Shown piece after piece: positions 1-8,127 of a DNA stretch of 37,824 nt. The notes under the pieces were generated by a model, which searched no databases, was not told the origin of the DNA, and worked only from the letters and a program-made list of their open reading frames with translations. The stretch's first letter is position 1, and every line of letters begins with the position of its first letter. The position numbers and the translations under genes were made by a program. The stretch covers positions 1 to 37,824 of the forward strand of contig QCDA01000005.1 in assembly GCA_003281065.1 (NCBI GenBank). Direction: 5' to 3'. Source of the stretch: Pelagibacteraceae bacterium AG-349-E10 (GTDB lineage Bacteria > Pseudomonadota > Alphaproteobacteria > HIMB59).

Positions 1-551
1 CCCACTCCTAAAAGAGAGGGATAATTGAATAATCTTGTTGGTCTTTTTACATTTGCTACATATTTTTTATCATCAATGAAAATATTTGCTTTACCAATAA
101 ATCCAATATTGCATACACCACTATCAGCTGGCTGAAAATTATATCTATTTATTCCTTTATTATTTAAACTTCGCTGTTGATGAACCGTATCTCTAAATAA
201 AAATATTTCATCAGCAATAAATTCTATTCCTCTTTCAACTTTAACACTATTTGGAGGTTCATAACGTCTTTCCAAAGTCTTATAATAACCCGGAATAACA
301 TCTCTACACAGTGCAGAATTACTAAATGCGCCAGTATTTTCAGTATCATATACGTCATAATGGACATGAGTGACTCTAACTTTACAATCCATACAAGTTA
401 TAAAGTCTTTCGTATTACTGAAAGTACCTTTGATAGTAAAATGTATTGAATTGGTTTCAAATTTAAATTCACCATAACCTTTATGTTTTTTGATATTTTC
501 AGCGTTCACAAATAATGGAATTAATAAAAATAATGATAGAAAGATTTTCAT
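1..551 (-). CDS. Secreted hypothetical protein, C-terminus cut by window edge
   Basis: An open frame runs from an ATG at 549-551 to the window edge without a stop, giving at least 183 residues. The first 17 residues (Lys, then a run of Phe/Leu/Ile, ending VNA) form a typical Sec signal peptide, so the product is probably exported to the periplasm or envelope. The mature part has four or more Cys residues (including a CMDC motif near residue 50) and is rich in Lys, Asn and aromatic residues, which fits a small disulfide-bearing periplasmic protein. I do not recognise a family. The gene diverges from tRNA-Ser across a 187-base gap. The reading frame and signal peptide are seen directly; the location is inferred. 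Confidence 0.75.
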   Translation of the reverse strand, partial: MKIFLSLFLLIPLFVNAENIKKHKGYGEFKFETNSIHFTIKGTFSNTKDFITCMDCKVRVTHVHYDVYDTENTGAFSNSALCRDVIPGYYKTLERRYEPPNSVKVERGIEFIADEIFLFRDTVHQQRSLNNKGINRYNFQPADSGVCNIGFIGKANIFIDDKKYVANVKRPTRLFNYPSLLGV

Positions 552-572
552 TTTATAATAATTTACCATATC

Positions 573-582
573 CGACCGGTCG
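573..582. repeat. GC-rich perfect palindrome CGACCGGTCG
   Basis: A perfect 10-bp palindrome lies 21 bases upstream of the start of the secreted protein gene, inside a short GC-rich patch (about 571-600) that stands out from the AT-rich surroundings. It could be an operator for the leftward gene, but nothing else supports this. Confidence 0.3.
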
Positions 583-620
583 TGAGAACCGTTGCAATGG
601 AAAACTCATTTTTAAACTTA

Positions 621-652
621 AAATGGTACTCAAATGGTACTGAGTACCATTT
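621..652. repeat. Direct plus inverted repeat of AAATGGTACT
   Basis: The 10-mer AAATGGTACT occurs at 621-630 and again at 632-641. Its exact reverse complement AGTACCATTT follows at 643-652, so the second and third copies form a 21-bp inverted repeat with one central base. The block is in the gap between the secreted protein gene and tRNA-Ser, about 36 bases upstream of the likely tRNA promoter. Three half-sites at near one-turn spacing look like a protein-binding site. As a hairpin it would have almost no loop, so a transcription terminator is less likely. Confidence 0.45.
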
Positions 653-687
653 AAAATTACCTAATCTGATGATAAAATTTTTTTTAT

Positions 688-715
688 TTGCTTTAAAAGT
701 ATTGTGTTATATACA
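688..715 (+). promoter_or_regulatory. Candidate sigma-70 promoter for tRNA-Ser
   Basis: TTGCTT at 688-693 and TATACA at 710-715 are separated by 16 bases, close to the -35/-10 consensus. Transcription would start near 722 and give a leader of about 17 bases before the tRNA at 739. This is the best match in the gap; AT-rich DNA makes chance matches common. Confidence 0.4.
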
Positions 716-738
716 TTCTACACACTTCAACTATCTAT

Positions 739-828
739 GGAAGGATGGCTGAGTGGTTGAAAGCACCGGTCTTGAAAACCGGCAAAGGGGCAACTCTTTC
801 CTGGGTTCGAATCCCAGTCCTTCCGCCA
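739..828 (+). tRNA. tRNA-Ser (anticodon TGA)
   Basis: The acceptor arms GGAAGGA (739-745) and TCCTTCC (818-824) pair perfectly, followed by discriminator G825 and an encoded CCA at 826-828. The anticodon stem CCGGT/ACCGG holds the loop CTTGAAA with anticodon TGA, reading UCN serine codons. The T-arm has the standard GGTTCGAATCC core. The long variable arm between anticodon and T arms is the class II form expected of tRNA-Ser. No clear terminator follows; the next gene is convergent. Confidence 0.97.
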
Positions 829-862
829 TTTAATCTAACTCCAATATTTCAATAAGGTAAAA

Positions 863-1165
863 TTATAATACTACTTCAAAACCCTCAAACTTTGGGTGAT
901 CTAAATATACTGTTTTATGTTCACCCGCATTTTTATGAGCCATCCTAAAAGCTTCTGACTTAGTCCAATTAATAAAATCTTGCTTTGACTCCCATTCACT
1001 GTGAGATGCATAGAGTGTATATTCTTCATTAGACTCACTTTTTATTAAGTTAAATTTTTTGAAACCAGGAACTTCATTTAAGTGTGTATCTCTATTTTTC
1101 CATATTTCTTCAAAATAAGTCTCTTCACCTAATTTTACTTTAAATCGATTCATTGCAATAAACAT
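863..1165 (-). CDS. IsdG/HmoA-like antibiotic biosynthesis monooxygenase (ABM) domain, possible heme oxygenase
   Basis: The 100-residue protein is a single ferredoxin-like ABM domain. Asn6 (in MNRF), Trp67 (in FINWTKS) and His77 (in MAHK) fall at essentially the same positions as the Asn-Trp-His triad of staphylococcal IsdG/IsdI, which degrade heme and release iron. The W-x3-EAF-x3-H pattern is typical of the heme-degrading branch rather than quinol monooxygenases. It would act in the cytoplasm, probably as a dimer. It ends a leftward run of genes, 13 bases after the lipoprotein gene. The ATG at 1165 is used; an internal ATG at 1153 would leave only NRF before the first strand and is also possible. 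Domain call is firm; heme as substrate is inferred from the triad. Confidence 0.75.
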   Translation of the reverse strand: MFIAMNRFKVKLGEETYFEEIWKNRDTHLNEVPGFKKFNLIKSESNEEYTLYASHSEWESKQDFINWTKSEAFRMAHKNAGEHKTVYLDHPKFEGFEVVL

Positions 1166-1178
1166 GATTTATTTATGT

Positions 1179-1637
1179 CTATTCAGATATGATAATTCTA
1201 GTATTAGTACCAATAGCGATAGTTACTCTGGAACCAATTGGAATTTGTTCTGTGCCAGACTGAACTATTGAAATGTCATCATCTGTGTCATCAACGTCTA
1301 CAACATATTGAAATCCTGTATGATCTCCTAATGATGAGCCAGCAACATAACCTACTATTGCTCCACCAATGGTTCCAACCACAGCAGCAGCATCTCTACA
1401 ATCATCATCAAAAATACCCTCTCCACATCCTACAACAAAACCTACTAAGCCTCCTGTAAGAGCGCCTAAACCAGAGCTTTCACCAGTAATTTTGACAGGC
1501 TCAGCTGCAACGAGAGTTCCATATTTAACTGTGTTAACTTTTTGGGTGTCAGATTTTTTTACCCCAGTATTAAAACCACCACATGCTGTTATCAATGTAA
1601 ATAAAAATAAAAAAGATAATTTATGCAGGCCTATCAT
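1179..1637 (-). CDS. SlyB-like glycine-zipper outer-membrane lipoprotein
   Basis: Starting at the ATG 1635-1637, the protein begins with a basic residue, a Phe/Leu core and the lipobox LITAC, so Cys19 would be lipidated after signal peptidase II cleavage. The rest follows the SlyB/Pcp pattern: a YGTLV-x3-PVKI segment, a Gly/Ala-rich glycine-zipper region (GALTGGLVG, then VGTIGGAIVGYVAGSSLG), and a C-terminal beta-rich end. About 152 residues is normal for the family. The reading frame is open another 24 codons upstream, but those lie inside the preceding oxygenase gene and would place the lipobox far from the N-terminus, so the internal ATG is preferred. It overlaps the upstream gene by 17 bases. 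The glycine zipper carries an unusual Cys and an acidic FDDDCRD insert. Role is probably envelope integrity. Confidence 0.8.
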   Translation of the reverse strand: MIGLHKLSFLFLFTLITACGGFNTGVKKSDTQKVNTVKYGTLVAAEPVKITGESSGLGALTGGLVGFVVGCGEGIFDDDCRDAAAVVGTIGGAIVGYVAGSSLGDHTGFQYVVDVDDTDDDISIVQSGTEQIPIGSRVTIAIGTNTRIIISE

Positions 1638-2598
1638 ATTCAACGAATTTTTTAAGCGAATTGGTGAGAAAATTTTCATAATTATCAATATTATAATTGA
1701 TATTTTCATAAATATCCAAATGTTTTGGGTCTAGAATGAAATCATAAGAGGGTTCAAAAAAGAAAGGTATTGAAATACGCTCCTCCTGATTAAAAAGAAC
1801 TCTGTGATTAGTTGCTTTCATTTGACCATTTGTTAAACACTCTAAAGCTAAACCTGTATTAATTACAAAAGCATTTGGATCATGAGGAACATCGTACCAA
1901 TCCAATGAATGTCTATTTTGAACTTGTAAACCACCTTTTTTATCTTGATATAAAATAGTCATTATTCCACTATCTACATGGGTTTCACAACCTAAAGCAA
2001 CACCGTCTTGTGAAGAGACTTCAACAGGTTTATCTTGTTTAGGATAGTAATTAAATCTTAGAGTTGATAATGTTTTGGGTCTTTGAAAAGCCTTTTCCGC
2101 TAATGATAAATCTGAGGAAAATGAGGATATAATAGATTTAAATATTGTTATTCCTAAATTATGAAGGTCATCAAAATAATTATTTATCGTAATTTGCCAA
2201 TCTGGATCTAGAAAAGACATATCATGATTAACTTCAAATTTTTCCTTTTTTAACAATTCAACCATATTTTGCTTTAAGAGTGGATCTCCTATGTCTAAAC
2301 CCTCCTTACCATTTACAGAACTAGGAAAATAACCCCTATAAACTGTGTTTGTATTAGGATTCCATTTTTTTGGTGCTATTTTAAGTTTCTCTTCCTCATT
2401 TAAGTAAAAAAATTTTTTACAAGTCTTTAAAAGATTATCAATTTTTGAAATTGGAATACCATGATTTGTTACTGTAAAAAAACCAATCTCTTCAGATGCT
2501 TTTTTAATATTATTTGATACTTGTACAGCAGCATCACTATTAAGATCTTTATTTATAATATCCGCTAGATCTATATTTGGAATATAATTACTCTGCAT
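1621..2598 (-). CDS. 2OG-Fe(II) oxygenase, isopenicillin N synthase family
   Basis: A cytoplasmic non-heme iron dioxygenase of 325 residues. The N-terminal half has the DIOX_N signature (SEEIGFFTVTNHGIP near residues 35-49). The double-stranded beta-helix core contains His207-x-Asp209 and distal His265 as iron ligands, and Arg274-x-Ser276 as the 2-oxoglutarate carboxylate clamp. Such enzymes hydroxylate, desaturate or cyclise small molecules; the substrate cannot be read from sequence, and antibiotic synthesis should not be assumed. The ATG at 2598 is chosen over in-frame TTG/GTG codons two and one positions upstream; it overlaps the 64-aa gene by 11 bases, so the two are probably translated from one mRNA that begins with sdhE and mfd. 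Confidence 0.88.
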   Translation of the reverse strand: MQSNYIPNIDLADIINKDLNSDAAVQVSNNIKKASEEIGFFTVTNHGIPISKIDNLLKTCKKFFYLNEEEKLKIAPKKWNPNTNTVYRGYFPSSVNGKEGLDIGDPLLKQNMVELLKKEKFEVNHDMSFLDPDWQITINNYFDDLHNLGITIFKSIISSFSSDLSLAEKAFQRPKTLSTLRFNYYPKQDKPVEVSSQDGVALGCETHVDSGIMTILYQDKKGGLQVQNRHSLDWYDVPHDPNAFVINTGLALECLTNGQMKATNHRVLFNQEERISIPFFFEPSYDFILDPKHLDIYENINYNIDNYENFLTNSLKKFVEYDRPA

Positions 2599-2782
2599 CA
2601 CCAATTTTAAAATATAGTTTTTTGATATATTTCTGTTTCCTTTTTATAGGAAGTTCATAAAATTCATCTATTGAAATAGGTTCACCTATTTTTTTTTGAT
2701 TTTCAGTAAGTTCGGCTATTATAGATTCATAATAATTTGCCCACTCTGCATTAGTTTTTGGGAGTTGTTGATCTTCCATCAT
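2588..2782 (-). CDS. Small hypothetical protein coupled to mfd
   Basis: I do not recognise this 64-residue protein. It is charged and soluble, with no signal peptide or membrane segment: an N-terminal helix-like stretch (WANYYESIIAELTENQKK), a central EPISIDEFYELP segment, and a basic C-terminal helix (IKRKQKYIKKLYFK). It starts with tandem ATG codons that overlap the mfd stop as ATGA, and its end overlaps the oxygenase gene, so it sits in a translationally coupled chain. This tight placement on both sides argues it is a real gene. Function unknown. Confidence 0.65.
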   Translation of the reverse strand: MMEDQQLPKTNAEWANYYESIIAELTENQKKIGEPISIDEFYELPIKRKQKYIKKLYFKIGDAE

Positions 2783-5700
2783 TTTAATCCTAACTTTTTA
2801 TAGAATAGATTTATAGTGTAAAATAAGTCCTTACTGTCATTATTTTTGATCTGAATAGAACTAGAACTTTGCATTTTTATAATATTTTCTTGTGCCATTT
2901 GAATTAAATCATCTAGTATTTTTTGACTTGCTTTTTTAAAAGTAATATCAATAAAATTTCTCTTTATATTTATTTTTGAAATACCAAGGGCAAGAGATTT
3001 AATTTTAATAGTTAGTAAATTAAATAAATTAGTTACTTCAACTGGGTAATTACCATATCGATCATATATCTCATCTAAAACATTCTTAAGCTCTTGAATA
3101 TTCTTTGAATTAGTAAATTTACGATAAATAATCAACCTGGAAATATCATCAGATATGTAATTCTTTGGAATGTAATACTCAAAAAATGCATCGAATTCAA
3201 ATTCATCATAATCATCTTCAATTTCTGCATTATTATTTTTTTGTCTTTCCACCTCATCTTTTAACATACTTTGGTAAAGCTCTATTCCAATATCTTTCAC
3301 ATGACCACTTTGCTCATCACCAAGTAAATTACCTGCGCCTCTTATTTCCAAATCCTCATTAGCTAACTGAAAATTTGATCCTAGATTTTCATAGTTAGCT
3401 AAAACTTGAAGTTTCTTTAGAGCTGTTTTATTGATTAATTTTTCACTGTCATGAAATAAATAGGCATATGCTCTTTTATTTGAACGACCTACCCTACCTC
3501 GCAATTGATATAATTGAGATAAACCAAATAAATTAGAATTAAATATTATTAGTGTGTTTGCATTTTTTATATCTATTCCAGACTCAATAATATTTGTAGA
3601 AATAAGGCACTGTATCTCACCTTTTGTAAAAGATATGAACACATCCTCAATATCTTTTTCTCTCATTTTACTGTGACCTACTCCGTAAGAAAGATCTATA
3701 TTTAATTTTTTAATTTCATTTTCCACAAAAGGAATATGGCTTATTCTTGGTACAACAATAAAAATTTGTCCATTCCTTTCTAATTCATTCTTTATTGCTG
3801 AAATAAGGGCAACAGACTCATATTTTTGAACATAAGTTCTTATACTAATTCTATTTGATGGAGGTGTTCCAATAATACTTAAATCTTTTAAGCCCAATAA
3901 AGACATCTGAAGTGTTCTAGGAATAGGTGTGGCAGACAATGAAAATAAATGAATAGTTGGGTATTTGTTGATTAAATATTCCTTTTGATCGACACCAAAT
4001 TTTTGTTCTTCATCAATTACCAGTGTGCCTAAATTATTAAATTCTATATCTTTTTTAAAAAGACTATGTGTTGCAATAAGAATTTGAATATCACCAGACT
4101 TTAATGAAATTAAAATTTCTTTTTTTTCTTTTGACGAAGTAAATCTAGATAAACATGCAACCTTAATGTTAAAAACTGAAAATCTCTCACTAAATGTATT
4201 AGTGTGTTGCATTGCTAATAATGTGGTGGGAACGACTATTACAAATTGAAAACCTGATAAATATGTTGCACATGCAATTCTTAAAGCCACTTCAGTTTTA
4301 CCAAATCCTACATCGCCGCATATAAGGCGATTAGATGGTTTATCTTGTTTTAAATCATTTAAAGATTGTTCAATTGAGTTTAATTGATCCTCAGTCTCAA
4401 CAAATGGAAATTGTTGATTAAATTTCTCAAGATCAGAATTATTATATTGAAACTCTTTGATGTTTATAGTGGATCTCTTTGCTGCATTTTTTAAAAGTTT
4501 ATTAGCTAGAAAACGGATTTTCTTCTTAACTGAAGATTTTCTTAAAATCCAATCATTCGTGCCTAATTTATCCAGAAGTAGATTATTATCATCAAACCCA
4601 TATCTTGAAATATAGTTTAAATTTTCAATTGGTAGTAAAAGCTTGTCGTTGCCGCGGTAAATTAATCTAATAAACTCCCTTATTCGATTATTAATTTCAA
4701 TATTATCAATGGATATAAATCTACCAATACCATGCTTTTGATGAACAACTGCATCTCCTAATGAAAGATCATTAAAATTGATTATAGTGTCTAAATTCGT
4801 TTTTTTTGTAGTATGAGTGTTTTTATTGAGGTGTACGATTCCATCAAATAGATAGTCTTTTGAGATTAAAGATTTATAGAAATATAAATTATTACCATAA
4901 TTTGGTTCAATATTTTTCTTTTGATGAAATTCGTTTTCTATTGAGGAGGAATTTTTTCCACTATGAAAATATATTTTATTACTCATTTTAGAAAATTCAT
5001 CTAAAGAAGTATTTGATGTAATTTTTAAAGATTTAGGAGAGCTAGATAATATATTTGTAAATTTAAAATTTTCTATTTTGTTATCTTCTAAATAATAATT
5101 TGAAAAAGGGATCTCAGGTTGGACTTGATCAAAAATTGTTTTAAGAAAATTTAGTTTCTCTTTTAATATTATGTCACTTCTATTAATTGTATAAATGGAA
5201 TATCCCATAACGATATCCTCAAAATAACTATCTTTATTACTTGGCTCTAATAACTCAATATTAGGGTTAAATATATCAATCCTCTCTTTCTCATCTTTAT
5301 AAGTAAGTTGTGTTTGAGGATTGAATTCTTTTATTGTTTCAATTACATTATCAAAGAATGAAATTCTATAAGGATTATTATTACTGTTATAAATATCTAA
5401 GATATCCCCTCTTAGTGAAAATTCGAGTTTATTATAAGCATTTGCTTGGTTTGAATGATTGAATTCAACTAATTTTTCTAAAATTGTATTAGCTTCAATA
5501 GTTTGGTTTTTAGTTAATGTTAAAAAATGATCAGCATCTTTGTTTATTTGAAATTTTTTTAAAAGATTATTGCAAGTTATTATTATTATATCATTATGAT
5601 TTAATGTTAGTAATTTTTCTGACCTATCAAGTAGGATGTCAGATGATGAACTTTCAGAACTGAATGGTAAAGAGTCATGTGCTGGAAAATAACATATTTT

Positions 5701-5808
5701 CTTATGGGAATAATGTATATTTAGAATATTTTCATAGTCTAGAGCTATCTTATCATCTTCACATAATAAAATTGATTTATTGCCAAATTTAGAAATAGGA
5801 TTTTCCAA
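2779..5808 (-). CDS. mfd: Transcription-repair coupling factor Mfd
   Basis: Mfd removes RNA polymerase stalled at DNA lesions and recruits UvrA. This 1009-residue copy is shorter than the 1148 of E. coli, mostly at the N-terminal UvrB-like part and in divergent loops. Visible parts: UvrB-homology region (about 1-250), RNA-polymerase-interacting CarD-type domain (about 345-410, LGDAVVHQKHGIGRF), and the RecG-type translocase with Walker A GDVGFGKT (498-505), DEEQ box (599-602), SATPIPRT, and RGRVGRS, followed by the EDLEIRGAGNLLGDEQSGH motif and C-terminal TRCF domain. The start is a TTG two bases after the sdhE stop; no in-frame ATG is available nearby, so translation probably depends on coupling to sdhE. 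Order sdhE-mfd beside recG is conserved in alphaproteobacteria. Confidence 0.97.
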   Translation of the reverse strand: MENPISKFGNKSILLCEDDKIALDYENILNIHYSHKKICYFPAHDSLPFSSESSSSDILLDRSEKLLTLNHNDIIIITCNNLLKKFQINKDADHFLTLTKNQTIEANTILEKLVEFNHSNQANAYNKLEFSLRGDILDIYNSNNNPYRISFFDNVIETIKEFNPQTQLTYKDEKERIDIFNPNIELLEPSNKDSYFEDIVMGYSIYTINRSDIILKEKLNFLKTIFDQVQPEIPFSNYYLEDNKIENFKFTNILSSSPKSLKITSNTSLDEFSKMSNKIYFHSGKNSSSIENEFHQKKNIEPNYGNNLYFYKSLISKDYLFDGIVHLNKNTHTTKKTNLDTIINFNDLSLGDAVVHQKHGIGRFISIDNIEINNRIREFIRLIYRGNDKLLLPIENLNYISRYGFDDNNLLLDKLGTNDWILRKSSVKKKIRFLANKLLKNAAKRSTINIKEFQYNNSDLEKFNQQFPFVETEDQLNSIEQSLNDLKQDKPSNRLICGDVGFGKTEVALRIACATYLSGFQFVIVVPTTLLAMQHTNTFSERFSVFNIKVACLSRFTSSKEKKEILISLKSGDIQILIATHSLFKKDIEFNNLGTLVIDEEQKFGVDQKEYLINKYPTIHLFSLSATPIPRTLQMSLLGLKDLSIIGTPPSNRISIRTYVQKYESVALISAIKNELERNGQIFIVVPRISHIPFVENEIKKLNIDLSYGVGHSKMREKDIEDVFISFTKGEIQCLISTNIIESGIDIKNANTLIIFNSNLFGLSQLYQLRGRVGRSNKRAYAYLFHDSEKLINKTALKKLQVLANYENLGSNFQLANEDLEIRGAGNLLGDEQSGHVKDIGIELYQSMLKDEVERQKNNNAEIEDDYDEFEFDAFFEYYIPKNYISDDISRLIIYRKFTNSKNIQELKNVLDEIYDRYGNYPVEVTNLFNLLTIKIKSLALGISKINIKRNFIDITFKKASQKILDDLIQMAQENIIKMQSSSSIQIKNNDSKDLFYTINLFYKKLGLK

Positions 5809-5810
5809 TA

Positions 5811-6059
5811 TTATTTTGATAAATTTATAATTTTAAGGTACTTAATTCTATCTTCTTTGAAAGACTCATTAAAAAATACATCAAATATGTATTGTGTTTC
5901 ATTCTTTAATAAATCATCTAATTGATCAATTAGAGCCTCATCATTAGTGTTTACAAGTTTTGAATAAATTCTCTCAAAAATTACATCTAATTCTTTTATA
6001 CCTAATGTTTGACATCGATATTTTATTTTTTTTAATTTATCTTTGTAGTTATTATTCAT
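5811..6059 (-). CDS. sdhE: Succinate dehydrogenase flavinylation/assembly factor SdhE (DUF339)
   Basis: The 82-residue protein matches the small helical SdhE/Sdh5 family, which promotes covalent FAD attachment to SdhA. The signature region reads YRCQTLGIKELD, aligning with the usual YRS-x-RG-x-x-ELD. The Gly and Glu of the RGxxE motif are kept, but Arg is replaced by Leu, a change in the residue set considered important for function. The second half (IDQLDDLLKNETQYIFDVFF) fits the family well. The ATG at 6059 is chosen; a TTG three codons upstream would extend it into recG. Its start codon shares the CATG at 6057-6060 with the divergent recG start. Position between recG and mfd supports the call. 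Confidence 0.8.
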   Translation of the reverse strand: MNNNYKDKLKKIKYRCQTLGIKELDVIFERIYSKLVNTNDEALIDQLDDLLKNETQYIFDVFFNESFKEDRIKYLKIINLSK

Positions 6060-6060
6060 G
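6057..6060. other. Shared CATG holding both recG and sdhE start codons
   Basis: The + strand ATG of recG is at 6058-6060 and the - strand ATG of sdhE is at 6059-6057. The divergent genes therefore overlap by 2 bases, with no intergenic space. Each promoter and leader must lie inside the other coding region. No Shine-Dalgarno sequence is evident on either side. Confidence 0.75.
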
Positions 6061-8127
6061 AACGACAATAGTTTCGATTTTTTATATCAGAATGTAGAAA
6101 AACTTAAAGGAATAGGTCCAAAGAAAGCGTCCTATTTTAAAAATCTAAATATAAACACAGTTATTGATATATTTTATAATTTACCGACTAGATCAATAGA
6201 TCGAACTCAGGATATTGACTTTAAAAATCTTGAAAAAGGACAAACTATCACCACTCTCGTTAAGGTAAAAAAACATCATTTTCCTTTCAATCCTAAACTA
6301 CCCTACGTGATTGAATGTGAAAAAGGATCTTTAATTATAAACATAATTTATTTTTCAATAAGAGGGAATTTTCTTAGAAAAAAATATCCTGAAAACAAAG
6401 AATTAATTATTAGTGGAAAAGTATCATTTTATAAAAGCAATCTTAGTGTAGCACACCCTGATTACATAGAAGAGATAGAAAATGAGGATAAGTTAAGAAC
6501 TTTTGAAAATATTTATCCTTTAACAAGGGGTATCACATTAAAAGATATCAGAATAGTTTTAAATGACGCAAAAAATCATTTTAATAAATTTGATGAATGG
6601 TTGAATGAAAATATTATTAAAAAATATAATTTTTCAAGTTTCAATGAATCATTAATAAAAATGCATTTTCCCTCCGTAAAAGAAGATATTGAAAATAGAG
6701 AGAATTTTAGAAAAAGGTTGGCAGTTGATGAATTAGTATCGAATTATTTTGCTATTAGATACTTAAAAGAAAAAACAAAAAGAAAAAATGAAAGTTTAAA
6801 TCTTAAATTTAATTTACAAGAAAAATTGATAAATGAGCTACCTTTTGAGTTGACAAAAAATCAATATAAAATAATAAACGATATAAATAATTATAATAAT
6901 ACTCAATATCGAGAAACAGTACTATTACAAGGTGATGTAGGTTCAGGAAAAACTATTGTATCCTTATTAACAGCAATCCCTTTTATTCAAAAACATAAAC
7001 AAGTTGCGTATATGGCGCCTACAGAAATATTAGCTAATCAAATTTACAGTAATGTATTAAATCATTTAGATAATGAAGAAGTTAAGCCTATATTGCTCAC
7101 TGGCAGTACTAAAAATAAAAGTAAAATTTATGAAAAAATAGAAAAAGGTATTTTTAATTTTATTATTGGTACTCATGCAATTTTTCAAGAAAATTTAAAT
7201 TTCTCATCCTTGGCATATGTAATAATCGATGAACAACATCGATTTGGTGTTCAACAAAGACTGTATTTAGCTGAAAAAGGAGTAAATACAAATATTCTAT
7301 TAATGTCTGCCACACCTATTCCAAGAACACTCGCATTAGCTCATTATGGTGAAATAGAACAGGTAATACTAAAAGAAAAGCCAGCTTTTCAAAAACCGAT
7401 AATAACTAAAGTATCGAGCATTGACAAAATTAAAGATATAGAAATTTTGTTAAAGAAAAAAATTTCAAATGTGTCTCAAGTTTACTGGATTTGCCCTTTA
7501 GTTGAGGCATCAGAAACTCAAAAGTATAAAGATGTAGAAACAAGATTTAAGTCTTTGAAGAATATATTTGGTTCAGAAGTTGAAATGTTGCATGGCAAAA
7601 TTAAGAGTGATCAAAAAGAAAGAATTATTCAAAATTTTCAAAAAGGAAATATAAAAATATTAGTTGCTACTACTGTAGTAGAGGTAGGCATAGATAATAA
7701 AAATGCAGATTATATTGTAATTGAAAATGCAGAAAAATTTGGCTTATCTCAATTACATCAGTTAAGAGGAAGAGTAGGAAGAGGTAACAATCAAGGTTAT
7801 TGTTTTGCTTTATATGGCAAGGATTTACCTGATAATACGATAAATCGACTAAAAATATTCAAAGAAAACTTAGATGGTTTTAAATTATCCGAAAAAGATC
7901 TCGAAATTAGAGGCACTGGTGACATATTAGGATATCGTCAAAGTGGTGACTCATTATTCAAGTTTGTAAATGTTTATCATGATCAAGAACTAATAATAGA
8001 TGCACTTCAATATGTAAAAAAATTGATTGAAAATAAAGAGTATGAAAATGAAAAATTTAAAAAAGATATATATAAGTTACTAATGTTTTTTAAGCAGCAA
8101 GAAGCAATAAAACTATTATTTAGTTAA
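6058..8127 (+). CDS. recG: ATP-dependent DNA helicase RecG
   Basis: RecG remodels stalled replication forks and branch-migrates Holliday junctions. The 689-residue length is normal. The N-terminal wedge domain begins with the expected LKGIGPKKASYFKNLNI segment, then the OB-fold. The helicase core has Walker A GDVGSGKT (292-299), DEQH (391-394), SATPIPRTLAL, and RGRVGRG, and ends with EKDLEIRGTGDILGYRQSG. It diverges from sdhE with overlapping start codons, and its last 12 bases overlap the convergent DUF502 gene. Confidence 0.98.
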   Translation: MNDNSFDFLYQNVEKLKGIGPKKASYFKNLNINTVIDIFYNLPTRSIDRTQDIDFKNLEKGQTITTLVKVKKHHFPFNPKLPYVIECEKGSLIINIIYFSIRGNFLRKKYPENKELIISGKVSFYKSNLSVAHPDYIEEIENEDKLRTFENIYPLTRGITLKDIRIVLNDAKNHFNKFDEWLNENIIKKYNFSSFNESLIKMHFPSVKEDIENRENFRKRLAVDELVSNYFAIRYLKEKTKRKNESLNLKFNLQEKLINELPFELTKNQYKIINDINNYNNTQYRETVLLQGDVGSGKTIVSLLTAIPFIQKHKQVAYMAPTEILANQIYSNVLNHLDNEEVKPILLTGSTKNKSKIYEKIEKGIFNFIIGTHAIFQENLNFSSLAYVIIDEQHRFGVQQRLYLAEKGVNTNILLMSATPIPRTLALAHYGEIEQVILKEKPAFQKPIITKVSSIDKIKDIEILLKKKISNVSQVYWICPLVEASETQKYKDVETRFKSLKNIFGSEVEMLHGKIKSDQKERIIQNFQKGNIKILVATTVVEVGIDNKNADYIVIENAEKFGLSQLHQLRGRVGRGNNQGYCFALYGKDLPDNTINRLKIFKENLDGFKLSEKDLEIRGTGDILGYRQSGDSLFKFVNVYHDQELIIDALQYVKKLIENKEYENEKFKKDIYKLLMFFKQQEAIKLLFS

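Noticed and set aside
739-862. tRNA-Ser as a phage or island integration site
   Set aside because: No integrase gene, no repeated 3' tRNA fragment and no composition shift downstream within the window.
1238-1734. Open frames on the + strand opposite the SlyB-like gene
   Set aside because: Gln/His- and Pro-rich translations typical of reversed AT-rich code; the minus strand has a lipobox and glycine zipper.
3165-3362. Open frame on the + strand inside mfd
   Set aside because: Antisense to a clear, conserved mfd region, His/Leu-rich low-complexity product and no ribosome-binding site; a shadow of the real gene.
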